DNA of 64,000 bases from Planctomycetota bacterium. GTDB lineage: Bacteria; Planctomycetota; UBA1135; JADKAF01. A program made the translations under genes and the position numbers. Numbering within the stretch: position 1 is the first letter of the stretch; the number at the start of each line of letters is the position of its first letter. Shown here piece by piece: positions 43,125 to 52,339 of the stretch. The notes beneath the pieces were generated by a model. That model was not told the origin of the DNA. It searched no databases and saw only the letters and a program-made list of their open reading frames with translations. The DNA is taken from NCBI GenBank assembly GCA_016719295.1, contig JADKAF010000001.1, positions 248,001-312,000 of the forward strand, in the 5' to 3' direction.

Positions 43125-46100
43125 ATGACCGAGCCTGACCTCGACGAGAAGAACGCGGACGCCGCCCCCGAGCGAGCGAGCGCGAAGGCGAAAGAAGTTC
43201 CGCGCTTCGAGTGGGGCTTCGGCACCGGGGCGATCGCGATCGTGCTGTTCCTGGTGTTGTTCCACCGGGTGTCGGGGATCTTCGAAACGGCGACCGCCGC
43301 CGATGTCGCGGGCCCGCGCCAGGTGAGCTTGCCGCTGTTCGAGGGCGCGTGGTCGCTCGACTGGATCGCGATGCTGCTGGGCGGTGGCCTGCTGCTGCTC
43401 GCGATCGTGTGCCACCGCGAAGCGTTCGCGTTCTTCCGCTCGATCAAGGTCGGCGTCACGATCGTGCTCTTCGCGATCGGCGCCTGCCTGATCGGCGTCT
43501 TCGTGCCGCAGCTCGACGGCATGGAAGATCCCTCGACGCGCGTCGACCTCACGGCGCAGACCGTCGTCGATCCCGCGGAGGTCTTCGACGGCCTCCAGCG
43601 CTGGTCGGGCGAGCGGCTCGATCTCATCGCGCCCACGGGCGAGCGCAGCGCGCTGCGCCTGCGAGCTCACGCGTCCGGTCGGGACAGCTCGAACTTCCTC
43701 GACCTCCCGTTCGAGATCGCGCCTCCCGCCGTGGCGGGAGACCAGGCGAGCTACATCCTCACGCTCGACTACGGCATCGGACGCCGCGGCGGCGACGTGA
43801 CCCTCGAGGTCTGGAAGCGCGACGTCGAGACGGGGCGCTTCGTCTTCGCGAGCGACTCGCTGCGGAAGCTCGACTGCTACGCGCAGAAGTTCGAGGGCGA
43901 GAACCTGCCGGCGGATCCCGGCACGGAGGAAGGCTCGCGCTGGCGCTTCCAACACCAGATCAACGCCACGCGTGCGCCGCTCGTCCTGCAGCCCGGCCTC
44001 TACGTGCTGCGCGCCACGCTGCGTCCCTCGACCTTGCTGCGCGAGGTCGATGCCGCTCTGCCGACCGAGCTCGTGCTGGGCCGGGTGCGCGTCGAGGAGA
44101 GCCGCAGCTTTCGCAAGCACTACGAGGAGTTCGCGCAGGCCGAGGCCGAGCTCTTCTACTACCTCAACAACCCGCTGCGCATGTACGGGTGGGCCGATCC
44201 CGACGCCGGCCTGACCAAGAAGCAGAAGCAAGACGCGCAGGAGACGCGCGATCAAGTCGCGGCCGAGATCGAGGTGCTGGAGGCGAACGCCGATCTCTAC
44301 CAGCGCGACTCGGTGCGCAATCGCAAGAAGGAGCTGGAGCTCGGGGTCGCGACGGTCACCAAGGCCTATCACGTGCAGCGCGACCTGGTCGAGAGCGAGG
44401 ACTTCTACCGCGGGTTCTTCAAGCTGGTCACGAAGCTCGACTTCAATCTGGCCTACAAGTCGTCGTGGTTCTTCGCGCTGATGGCGCTGCTCTTCTGCTC
44501 GGTGCTCTCGAACACGCTGCGCTTCGGCGTGCGGCCGCTCTTCACCTGGCGCCGCCTGGGCTTCGTCACGACGCACCTCGGCATCCTCATCACGATCGCC
44601 GGCGGCTTCCTCTCCCGCATCCCCGCGCGCGACGTGAACGGCAAGCCCGTGCGCGGCATCCTCGAGGCCTCGACGCGGCCGGATCAGTCGGAGCAGCGCG
44701 GCCACCGGGGGATCCGCCAAGCCGAGGACCGCTATTTCGGTCACTACCAGAGCCCCGATCCCGGAGAGGCGCAGCCGACGCTGCCCTTCAAGGTGAAGCT
44801 GCTCGGCTTCCACCGCGAGGATTGGCCCGGCCTGGTGATCAAGTATCCGCCGCGCACGAAGCTCCAGGAGAAGGAGCACCAGGTGAAGTGGATCCCGCCG
44901 GCGTACACCCTGTGGAAGGGGCGGGAGCTCGCGTTCGCCTACGAGGAGGACGGGTCTCCTCGGCATCGCATCCAGGTCGAGAAGCTGCTCTCGCGCATCG
45001 ACAACCGCGACAAGTTCGGTTTCCCCGATCCGCGCGTCATCTCGCGCGAGCGCGCGAGCGACGCGGCGAGCTTCCCGAGAGCGGCCGCGCGCTTCGAGCG
45101 CGTGGCCGCTGCGGAGGCAGAGGCGGAGCGTTCGGTGCGCAGCCGCCATCTGCTCGAGCCGCTGCGCGCGGATCTGCCGCGCGAGGTCGGCCTCGAGCGC
45201 TTCGTGCTCTTCGGCGGCGGCGTCGGCGAGACCACCTACCGGGCAGCGGGCCGCGAATGGCCGGCCGGCTCCGAGGAGCTGCGGCGCGAGTGGGCGCTGC
45301 GCTACGCGGTCGCGAAGGATGAAGCCGAGCTGCGGAGCTTGCTCGCGCCGGTGGAGAGTGGCTACGGCCGCGTCGAGGTCGTGGTGCGTGGCGTCGGCGG
45401 CAAGGACGCCGAGCAGAGCTTCCCGCTGCATGGTCCCGGCAAGGTCTTCGATCTCCCCGGTGGTTACCGCATCGAGGTGACCAGGCTCTTCACCGACATC
45501 GAAGAGGATCGCCAAGCGGTCTCCGCGGGTGCCTTCTGGCAGAACCCGCTGCCCGTCGCGGAGGTCTACGTCTCCTCGCGCACGAGCGCGGAACGCGATC
45601 GGCGCATGCTGACCCCGCACACGGACGCGGGGGCCCTCGGGCAGCAGGAGAACTTCCATCACAAGAACGTCTTCGTGCGCTTCGATTGGGATGCGTGGCG
45701 CACGCCGGTCGACGAGCGCTACCTGCTCGTGCGGCGCGGCGAGAGCGGGGGCCACGAGCTTTACCGCGTGCCGCGCGAGCTCGCCGCGGGAGCCCCATTG
45801 CCGGAGCCGCTGCAGCGCGAGCTCGCCTCGGGCGCGCTCCTCGCGCTGCCCTCCGCGGACGGCACGCAGGAGCTGCGCTTCGAGTCGAGCTTCCGCTCGC
45901 TGGAGCAGGTGACGCGGCTCCTGCCGAACTGGCTCATCTATCCCTCGCGTCCGCTCGCCGAGTTCGAGGCGGCGCTCGAGAACCCGCGCCACGGCCTGCC
46001 CGAAGTCGAGCTCTGCTGGGTGGACGTGGGCTTCCTCGAGGACGCGGACTTCGCCGCCGATGGCGTCGAGGCGATCTACGCGCTCTCGCTCGCCGAGCTC

Positions 46101-46988
46101 GCCGAGAGGTGGAAGGCGAAGGGCGGCGCCGGGAGCGTGGAGGCCCTGCTCGCGCAGCGTGCGCATCGCGTGAACGTGCCGGCGAGCGAGTTCGTGGCGC
46201 TGCTCGGTGGCGAGCGCGCGCTGGCGGAGATCGTGGAGCAGCGCTTCTTCGAGGACAAGCTCTTCGAGCGCGCGGTCGACTACTGGTTCACCAAGGTCTA
46301 CGAAGGCCGCGTCGATCGCGGGCGCCTGCGACAGCGCGTGCTGCAAGACCTCTCCTCGGCCGATCACGCCGGGGCCCGCGCCGACAGCGCCGACGAGTCG
46401 CTGCAGCTCTGGGGCTCGATCCGCGACGGCGTTCTGAAGCCGTTCTCCGATGCGGCCGCCGCGGTCGGCTTCGCGCGCGATGCGCGCTCGCTCCATCCGT
46501 ATCGCCCGGGCTTCTACGATCGCCTCCCGATGGGAGTCGTGCTGCAGGTGGAGAGCGCGGGCCGCAGCGAGCGCGTGCAGCTCCTCTCCAGTCCCGGGAC
46601 GAGCCAGGACAGCCTGCGCCCCGTGGTCCGCGAGGAAGGCGGCGACCTCTACCTCGGCGCGGAAGGCGACCTCGTGGTCTACTTCCGGGAGCAGATCGAC
46701 AAGCTGCCCTACCGCTGGAAATCGAAGATCGCGATCGTCGATGCGAAGGACGAGAGCCTCGTCCTGCACCGCGGCGAGATCCGCGTGAACGAGTACCTGA
46801 AGTACGGCGGCTGGCGCTTCTTCCAGACCAATCACGACCCCAACGACCCGTTCTACTCCGGCATCGGCATCGTCTTCGATCCGGGGATCCCGATGGTGAG
46901 CCTGGGGATGGCGCTGGTCATCCTCGGCACGATCTACGCGTTCCTGCTGAAACCTTTCCTCGTGCGTTGGCTCGGAGCCCGCTCATGA
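43125..46988 (+). CDS. resB: ResB-like cytochrome c biogenesis protein, very long
   Basis: ResB (Ccs1) with CcsA delivers heme to apocytochrome c outside the membrane. The 1287-residue product has three N-terminal membrane helices ('AIAIVLFLVLFHRVSGIF', 'WIAMLLGGGLLLLAIVCH', 'VGVTIVLFAIGACLIGVFVP'), a large exported loop, two helices near residues 446-500 ('SSWFFALMALLFCSVL', 'TTHLGILITIAGGFLS' with the likely heme-ligand His), a soluble section of about 740 residues, and a last helix ('VSLGMALVILGTIYAFLL'). The C-terminal 'EYLKYGGWRFFQTNHDP' is a ResB hallmark. Usual ResB is 400-650 residues; the extra length lies mostly between helix five and the end. The stop overlaps the ccsA start (ATGA). 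Confidence 0.9.
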   Translation: MTEPDLDEKNADAAPERASAKAKEVPRFEWGFGTGAIAIVLFLVLFHRVSGIFETATAADVAGPRQVSLPLFEGAWSLDWIAMLLGGGLLLLAIVCHREAFAFFRSIKVGVTIVLFAIGACLIGVFVPQLDGMEDPSTRVDLTAQTVVDPAEVFDGLQRWSGERLDLIAPTGERSALRLRAHASGRDSSNFLDLPFEIAPPAVAGDQASYILTLDYGIGRRGGDVTLEVWKRDVETGRFVFASDSLRKLDCYAQKFEGENLPADPGTEEGSRWRFQHQINATRAPLVLQPGLYVLRATLRPSTLLREVDAALPTELVLGRVRVEESRSFRKHYEEFAQAEAELFYYLNNPLRMYGWADPDAGLTKKQKQDAQETRDQVAAEIEVLEANADLYQRDSVRNRKKELELGVATVTKAYHVQRDLVESEDFYRGFFKLVTKLDFNLAYKSSWFFALMALLFCSVLSNTLRFGVRPLFTWRRLGFVTTHLGILITIAGGFLSRIPARDVNGKPVRGILEASTRPDQSEQRGHRGIRQAEDRYFGHYQSPDPGEAQPTLPFKVKLLGFHREDWPGLVIKYPPRTKLQEKEHQVKWIPPAYTLWKGRELAFAYEEDGSPRHRIQVEKLLSRIDNRDKFGFPDPRVISRERASDAASFPRAAARFERVAAAEAEAERSVRSRHLLEPLRADLPREVGLERFVLFGGGVGETTYRAAGREWPAGSEELRREWALRYAVAKDEAELRSLLAPVESGYGRVEVVVRGVGGKDAEQSFPLHGPGKVFDLPGGYRIEVTRLFTDIEEDRQAVSAGAFWQNPLPVAEVYVSSRTSAERDRRMLTPHTDAGALGQQENFHHKNVFVRFDWDAWRTPVDERYLLVRRGESGGHELYRVPRELAAGAPLPEPLQRELASGALLALPSADGTQELRFESSFRSLEQVTRLLPNWLIYPSRPLAEFEAALENPRHGLPEVELCWVDVGFLEDADFAADGVEAIYALSLAELAERWKAKGGAGSVEALLAQRAHRVNVPASEFVALLGGERALAEIVEQRFFEDKLFERAVDYWFTKVYEGRVDRGRLRQRVLQDLSSADHAGARADSADESLQLWGSIRDGVLKPFSDAAAAVGFARDARSLHPYRPGFYDRLPMGVVLQVESAGRSERVQLLSSPGTSQDSLRPVVREEGGDLYLGAEGDLVVYFREQIDKLPYRWKSKIAIVDAKDESLVLHRGEIRVNEYLKYGGWRFFQTNHDPNDPFYSGIGIVFDPGIPMVSLGMALVILGTIYAFLLKPFLVRWLGARS

Positions 46989-48112
46989 CCGCGAACCTCC
47001 TCTTCTCGATCTCCGCCTGGCTCTGCTTCGTGTGCTTGGCCGGCATGCTGGTCGGCGCGGTGTCGAACTTCGTCACCTACCGCGCGGCGGGCGCCGGTGG
47101 CGGCAGCTTCGGCTTCCGCATGGAGCGCGGCACCTCGCTCTTGGTCGGCCTCACCTGCGCGATCGCCTTCGCGGCCGTCGTGCAGAAGGGCTTCGAGGTG
47201 AACCACTTCCCCTCGCAGACGATGCAGGAGACGGTGCTCTTCTTCTGCGCGCTGACCCTGATCATGGTCTTCGCGCTGCGCTGGGTGCTGCGCTTGCATC
47301 TCGAGAGCAGCGTCGAGTGCGGCGTCTGGCAGCTCGTCGTCGGGCTCTCGGCCGCCGGCATCGGCGCCTCGATGCTGCACGCGCTCTCGCTCTCCTCGGC
47401 GGCGCGCGATCTGCCGCCGGCGCTCGACTCCTACTGGTTCGCGCCGCACATCACCTGCCTGCTGGTCTCCTACGGCACGCTCGGCATCGCCGCGATCTTC
47501 GGCGTCGTCTACTTCGCGATGTCGGTCGCGCGCGGCAAGCGCTTCCCGCACTACTCGAAGCGGCGCACCACGGTGATCGTCGCGATGATGCTGCTCGTGC
47601 CGTTCCTGCACGCCGTCACGGTGCCGATCCTGCTGGTCTGCCTCGCGATCGGCCGCCTGAACGGCCTGCATCTGCAGGAGCGCGCCTGGATCGACACCTG
47701 GGGTCGCCGCGCCGAGGAGCTCGGCTTCCGCATCTTCTCGGTGGGCTTCCCGTTCCTCACCGCGGGCCTGATGCAGGGCGCGTATTGGGCGCAAGAGGCG
47801 TGGGCGAACTACTGGGGCTGGGACTCGAAGGAAGTCACGGCGCTGATCTCGTGGTTCATCTACATCGCCTACTTCCACCTGCGCTACGTGGCGGGCTTGC
47901 GCGGCGACCGCTCGATGGGCGTCCTCGCCTCGGGCGCGGCCTCGGTGTTCCTGACCTTTCAGCTCTTCGGCTACTTGCCCGACTCGATGAAGTCGATGCA
48001 CCGCTACACCGATCCGACGATCGCGGCGCAGGAAGGGCAGCAGGGGCTCAGCGAGGACCGCTTCATCTCGGATGAAGCACCGGCGGAGCCGATCGCGCGC
48101 GGCGGGCAGTAG
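46985..48112 (+). CDS. ccsA: Cytochrome c biogenesis protein CcsA/CcmC family
   Basis: CcsA is the heme-handling partner of ResB. The 375-residue product has about eight membrane segments and the tryptophan-rich heme motif 'QEAWANYWGWDSKEVTALIS' (WGWDxKE), with flanking histidines in 'SYWFAPHITCLLVSYGTLG' and 'YIAYFHLRY' as likely heme ligands. It begins by an ATGA overlap with resB, so the two are made together. The C terminus is a short charged tail. Hairpin repeats follow its stop. Confidence 0.92.
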   Translation: MTANLLFSISAWLCFVCLAGMLVGAVSNFVTYRAAGAGGGSFGFRMERGTSLLVGLTCAIAFAAVVQKGFEVNHFPSQTMQETVLFFCALTLIMVFALRWVLRLHLESSVECGVWQLVVGLSAAGIGASMLHALSLSSAARDLPPALDSYWFAPHITCLLVSYGTLGIAAIFGVVYFAMSVARGKRFPHYSKRRTTVIVAMMLLVPFLHAVTVPILLVCLAIGRLNGLHLQERAWIDTWGRRAEELGFRIFSVGFPFLTAGLMQGAYWAQEAWANYWGWDSKEVTALISWFIYIAYFHLRYVAGLRGDRSMGVLASGAASVFLTFQLFGYLPDSMKSMHRYTDPTIAAQEGQQGLSEDRFISDEAPAEPIARGGQ

Positions 48113-48116
48113 CTCG

Positions 48117-48195
48117 AAGCGCCGTCAGGCGCCGTGAGTCGTAAACTTCGCAGCGCCGTCAGTCGCTGTGAGCGGCATTCCTGTGAGCAGCATTC
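48117..48195. repeat. Dispersed hairpin repeats and 15-bp duplication between ccsA and folD
   Basis: Two relatives of the gcvH array occur here: AGCGCCGTCAGGCGCC (48118-48133) and AGCGCCGTCAGTCGCT (48152-48167), each followed by GTGAG. The first keeps five of six stem pairs, plus a possible second pairing; the second has one mismatch in the arms. A 15-bp tandem duplication CTGTGAGCGGCATTC / CTGTGAGCAGCATTC (48166-48195) follows and touches the folD stop. The region lies between the 3' ends of two convergent genes. Confidence 0.75.
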
Positions 48196-49048
48196 ACAGC
48201 CCGGCGGCCTGTGCGGTGTTCTCGAGCAGCATCGCGATCGTCATCGGACCGACGCCGCCGGGCACCGGCGTGATCGCGGCCGCGCGCTCGCAGGCCGCGG
48301 CGAACTCGACGTCGCCGACGAGCTTCGAGCCGCCGTCCTTCTCGACGCGATTGATGCCGACGTCGATCACGACCGCACCGGGGCGGATCCACTCGCCGCG
48401 GATCATCTCGGCGCGGCCGACGGCGGCGACGAGGATCTCCGCGCGTCCGACGAGCTCGGCGAGGTCGCGCGAGCGCGAATGCGCGATCGTGACCGTCGCG
48501 TCGCGTCCGAGCAGCAGGCGCGAGACGGGCAGCCCCACGATCTGCGAGCGGCCGACGACGAGCGCGTTCTTCCCGCGCGGATCCACGCCGGCGTGATCGA
48601 GCAGACGCATCACGCCCGCGGGCGTGCACGGCACGAAGCAGCGCTCGCCGCGGAAGAGCTGGCCCACGTTCCACGGGTGGAAGCCGTCGACGTCCTTCTC
48701 CGGCGCGATCGCGCGGAGACACGGCTCGGCGTCCAGGCCCTTCGGCAGCGGGAGCTGGAGGAGGATGCCGTGCACCTGCGGATCGGCGTTGAAGCGCGCG
48801 ATCGCCGCGAGGACCTCTTCTTGTCGCGCGTTGGCGGGCAGCTCCAGGTGGAAGGAGCGGATGCCGACCTCCTCGCAGGCCTTGCGCTTGCTGCGCACGT
48901 AGACGTGCGAGGCCGGATCCTCGCCGACGAGCATGGTCGCGAGCCCGGGTCGCGGAGCGCCGCGCTCCGCCGCGGCGCGCAAGCGCGCGGCGAGGGCTTC
49001 CCGGGTCTTCTGCGCGAGCTGCTTGCCGTCGAGGATCTTGGCCGTCAC
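48194..49048 (-). CDS. folD: Bifunctional methylene-THF dehydrogenase / methenyl-THF cyclohydrolase
   Basis: FolD interconverts one-carbon tetrahydrofolate forms and feeds purine and thymidylate synthesis; it uses the methylene-THF that GcvT makes. The 284-residue product has 'AKILDGKQLAQ', 'YVRSKRKACEEVGI' (catalytic Lys), 'GILLQLPLPKGLD', 'PEKDVDGFHPWNVGQL', 'CTPAGVMRLLDHAGVD', 'NALVVGRSQIVGLPVSRLL' and 'AAITPVPGGVGPMTIAMLL'. No suitable ATG; the GTG at 49048 has AGGA five bases upstream and gives the standard length. Confidence 0.96.
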   Translation of the reverse strand: MTAKILDGKQLAQKTREALAARLRAAAERGAPRPGLATMLVGEDPASHVYVRSKRKACEEVGIRSFHLELPANARQEEVLAAIARFNADPQVHGILLQLPLPKGLDAEPCLRAIAPEKDVDGFHPWNVGQLFRGERCFVPCTPAGVMRLLDHAGVDPRGKNALVVGRSQIVGLPVSRLLLGRDATVTIAHSRSRDLAELVGRAEILVAAVGRAEMIRGEWIRPGAVVIDVGINRVEKDGGSKLVGDVEFAAACERAAAITPVPGGVGPMTIAMLLENTAQAAGL

Positions 49049-49171
49049 CGCTGTCCTGCCTTGCTGAGGGAGAACGCGCAGGATACGCAGCGCGCGGCGC
49101 CTCCTCAAACGCCGCGCGCATGGCGTTCACCCGCCTGCTAGGATCCTCCCCCTCCCGTCCGCTCGCGCCGC

Positions 49172-50041
49172 ATGTACCGAGAAGCTGCGACCTCGACCCT
49201 GCAGTTCCCTTCGCTCACGCCGTGGGTGAAGCGTCTGCTGCTCCTGAACCTGGCCATCTGGCTCGGCACCTTCGTCTTGTACTTGGCGGCGGGTGAATCG
49301 AAGGACGCCTACTTCAGCTTCATTCGCCGCTTCGGCGTGACGCCGGAGCTCTGGCGCACGGAGCCCTGGTTCGCGTTCTGGCAGCCCTTGAGCTATGCGC
49401 TGCTCCACGACGTCGGGCCCCGGCATCTGCTGTTCAACTCGCTGACGCTCTACTTCATGGGCACGCTGCTGGAGAGCGGGCGCGGCAGCCGCGCGTTCCT
49501 CGGCGTGTACGTCGCCGGCGCCTTGGTCGGGGGGCTCGCCTATCTCCTGGTCGACGGGCTGATCCTGGGGAGCTCCGCCCCCTGCATCGGCGCGAGCGGT
49601 GCCTGCCTCGCCGTGCTCGTCGCCGCCGCCGTTACCTGGCCCATGGTGATGATCTTCGGCGCGATCCCGCTCTGGATCGTCGCCGCGGTGCTCGTCGCGA
49701 TGGACTTCGCGAACCTGCTGCTCAGCTTCGACGGAGGCTACGGCGGGGGCGCGGCCTTCTCGGCGCACCTCGGCGGAGCGGCCCTGGGCTTCGTCGCCGG
49801 GAAGCGCCCGGAGCTCCTCCTCGGCGCGACCAACTGGTTCGCCGAGATCCCCGCTCGGCGGGCGCGGCGGCGCGCGCAGCGCGCTGTCCTGGCGGCTGCC
49901 GCCCAGCGCGAGCGGGTGGACGAGCTGCTGGCGAAGGTGAGCCGCGAGGGGCTGAGCGCCCTCAGCGCCGCGGAGCGCAAGGAGCTCGAGGCCTTCAGCC
50001 GGGAGATGGGCGAGCGGCGCCGCCGCGAGCGGAGCGGCTGA
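49172..50041 (+). CDS. Rhomboid family intramembrane serine protease
   Basis: Rhomboids cut membrane proteins within the bilayer. The 289-residue product has six membrane segments and the catalytic pair: Ser in 'CIGASGACLAVL' (GxSG, about residue 143) and His in 'AFSAHLGGAALGFVAGK' (about residue 200). 'HLLFNSLTLYFMGTLLESG' matches the conserved H-N motif of helix two, and 'YALLHDVGPRHLLFN' precedes it. A basic/helical C-terminal tail of about 70 residues ('RRARRRAQRAVLAAAAQRER') is cytoplasmic. Its substrates are unknown. It is divergent from folD. Confidence 0.93.
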   Translation: MYREAATSTLQFPSLTPWVKRLLLLNLAIWLGTFVLYLAAGESKDAYFSFIRRFGVTPELWRTEPWFAFWQPLSYALLHDVGPRHLLFNSLTLYFMGTLLESGRGSRAFLGVYVAGALVGGLAYLLVDGLILGSSAPCIGASGACLAVLVAAAVTWPMVMIFGAIPLWIVAAVLVAMDFANLLLSFDGGYGGGAAFSAHLGGAALGFVAGKRPELLLGATNWFAEIPARRARRRAQRAVLAAAAQRERVDELLAKVSREGLSALSAAERKELEAFSREMGERRRRERSG

Positions 50042-50156
50042 GGGCGAACGGCCCGGCGCTCGAGCGGCCGTCCGGCAGGGGCGCCGGCTCGCGTTCCCTT
50101 CCCGCGCGCGCGAGGGGTATAGTGCCGCTCGCGCGCCTCCCGCGTCGCGTCGTCAC

Positions 50157-52238
50157 ATGATCCCGAATCCGCCCATGCATCGACGGTTCCTGGTCTCGCA
50201 CGTCCTCTGCTTCTTCGTCGCGCTCGGCGCGAGCGCGGCCCATGCGCAGGACAACGAGTTCTGGAAGGAGTTCCAGCCGGCGATCCGCCTCGCCGACATG
50301 GACACGATGATCAAGATCACACGGAAGCTGCCCGTGCAGGCCGTGGAGACCTTCCTGATCAAGCTCGAGCAGAAGCTCGCCCTCGGCGAGGTGCCCGAGG
50401 AGCTGGAGACGGAGGTCAAGTACCTGAAGGACGCGTACACGCGCGCCGTCGGCGACGAGCTCTTCTTCAACTTCGAGAAGCTGCTCTCGGGCATGAGCGC
50501 CGAGCAGCGCCAAGCGCGGCGCAAGGCCGAGTACGACCTGCGCGGCAGCACCTTCCAGAAGCTCGGTCGCTTGCAGGCGGCGCCCGATCCCGCGGCCTAT
50601 CCCGCGCTGCTGCAGGAGTTCGCTGAGCGCGTGAAGGCGCTCGAGGATCTCGGCGATCACTACTGGGCCTCGGAGGGCTACTACTGGTACGCCCGTGCGA
50701 CCGACGAGTCGCGGAAGTCCGATGCGGGCGGCACGCTCGAGGAGGCGCTCGCGCTCTTCAAGAAGGCGAAAGAGCTCCGCCGCGGCTTTGGCGTGAACGA
50801 CAGCGTGATCCGCGACTGCGACAAGGCGATCGAGGCGCTCGAGAAGGAGAACACCCCCGAGCCCGCCGGCGGCACGCCCGGAGAGGCGACCGGGCCCAAG
50901 TTCGCGGCGAAGTCGAAGTGGCTGAAGGTCGAGCTCTCGCCCGCGCCGGTCGACAAGCCGGAGACGATCGTCTGGCCGGGGCAGCTCTCCGACGAGCGCG
51001 TCCCCGACTGGATCTCGTTCGGCGCGGGCGCGGTGGGCGAGAAGAAGCCGATCCCGTGGTTCCCGGGCAAGACGAAGACCGACGGCCCGTTCGTGATGCG
51101 CGAGTCCGCGACGAAGTTCCTCTTCGACATGGACCAGGACGGCACCTACGACGGCGACTTCAAGATGGGCGGCAAGCCCGTCATGTTCGAGGTACAGCGC
51201 ACCGTCGGCGGTGAGAAGCAGCCCTACTGGTTCTGGGTCGGCTTCGGCAGCTCTCAAGAGCAGGTCCAGGGCCTGGGCATGAACATGGCGCCGAGCGACA
51301 AGCTCGCGATCATGTTCTTCCGCTCGGGCATGTCGCGGACGGGCAAGCTCGTCGACGCCGAGGCCGGCATCGACCTCGATGTCACCTTCTTCGACGAGAA
51401 CCTCTCCGGCGAGATCGGCGACGACCGCTCGTTCAACCTGAACGGGACGAAGCGCGGGGAGGCGAGCCTGCCGTGTCCCCTCTACGACTCGATGATCGTC
51501 GGCAAGGGCCGGCGCGCCGTGCCCTTCTCGAGCCTGGTGGTCCTCGACGGCAAGGTCTACCGGCTGAAGTTCGGCGACGAGAAGCAGAACGACATCCGTC
51601 TGCGCCAGCTTGAGATGGGCGTCGGCCGCGCTTCGATCGAGGTCGACGGGCTGAAGCTCCCGATCGCGAGCTACATCGTCGAGGGCGACGGTGATGCGAA
51701 GGGCGCCTACTTCGACCTCTCCGCGGACAAGAAGGGCGTCGAGCTGCCGGTCGGCAAGTACAAGCTCGCCATCGCGACCTTCCGCACCGGGAAGGGCGCG
51801 CAGATCCAGAAGCTCGCGGGCACGAACGGCGAGATGCCCGCCTTCGAAGTCAAGGCCGGGGAGACCGTGAGCCTGAAGATCGGCAAGCCGTTCACCTTCC
51901 TCTTCGAGCCCAAGGACACCGGACCCGCCGTCGAGATCCCGGGGAGCTCGGTCGTCGTGCGCGGAGCCGCGGGCGAGATCTACTTCCGCTACCAGGGCCT
52001 GATGATCCAGCCCGAGGTCGCGACGCGGAAGGCGGGCACGAATCAGAAGCCCGGCAAGGGCGAGCCCATGAAGCTCTGCGATGACGCGACGCTGGGCAAG
52101 CTGGGCCAGGAGGCCGCTTGGGCGCCGCTCGACTTCACCTTCGCGAAGCCGGGGGGGAAGGGCGAGTTCGAGCTGCACCTCTCGCAGAAGGGCCACAAGT
52201 GGTTCGGCAACATCGATTCCGAGTGGCGCGCGAAGTAG
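50157..52238 (+). CDS. Large exported protein of unknown function
   Basis: The 693-residue product has a signal peptide ('FLVSHVLCFFVALGASAAHA', cleavage before 'QDNEF'). Residues about 30-230 are helical and Lys/Glu-rich ('LKKAKELRRGF'-like); the rest is beta-rich with repeated Gly-Asp turns ('DMDQDGTYDGDFKMGGKPV', 'DAEAGIDLDVTFFDENLSG', 'YIVEGDGDAKGAYFDLSADK'). A calcium-binding-like D-x-D-x-D motif is visible in the first. ATG at 50157 and ATG at 50175 are both possible starts. TATAGT (50118-50123) is a possible -10 with no good -35. No family recognised. Confidence 0.75.
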   Translation: MIPNPPMHRRFLVSHVLCFFVALGASAAHAQDNEFWKEFQPAIRLADMDTMIKITRKLPVQAVETFLIKLEQKLALGEVPEELETEVKYLKDAYTRAVGDELFFNFEKLLSGMSAEQRQARRKAEYDLRGSTFQKLGRLQAAPDPAAYPALLQEFAERVKALEDLGDHYWASEGYYWYARATDESRKSDAGGTLEEALALFKKAKELRRGFGVNDSVIRDCDKAIEALEKENTPEPAGGTPGEATGPKFAAKSKWLKVELSPAPVDKPETIVWPGQLSDERVPDWISFGAGAVGEKKPIPWFPGKTKTDGPFVMRESATKFLFDMDQDGTYDGDFKMGGKPVMFEVQRTVGGEKQPYWFWVGFGSSQEQVQGLGMNMAPSDKLAIMFFRSGMSRTGKLVDAEAGIDLDVTFFDENLSGEIGDDRSFNLNGTKRGEASLPCPLYDSMIVGKGRRAVPFSSLVVLDGKVYRLKFGDEKQNDIRLRQLEMGVGRASIEVDGLKLPIASYIVEGDGDAKGAYFDLSADKKGVELPVGKYKLAIATFRTGKGAQIQKLAGTNGEMPAFEVKAGETVSLKIGKPFTFLFEPKDTGPAVEIPGSSVVVRGAAGEIYFRYQGLMIQPEVATRKAGTNQKPGKGEPMKLCDDATLGKLGQEAAWAPLDFTFAKPGGKGEFELHLSQKGHKWFGNIDSEWRAK

Positions 52239-52339
52239 GCGCGAGCATCGAGCGGGGGGAAGCGCTATCTTGACGCGCGCACCCCAGGAGAACGCGGCCG
52301 ACGGGGTGTTCCTCGCCGGCCGCCGACCTTTCATCAGCG

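Noticed and set aside
42822..46835. A 1337-codon open frame on the minus strand opposite the prenyl synthase and resB.
   Set aside because: It is an effect of the extreme G/C third-position bias; the plus-strand genes have clear domain motifs and the antisense translation is low-complexity Arg/Glu/Leu.
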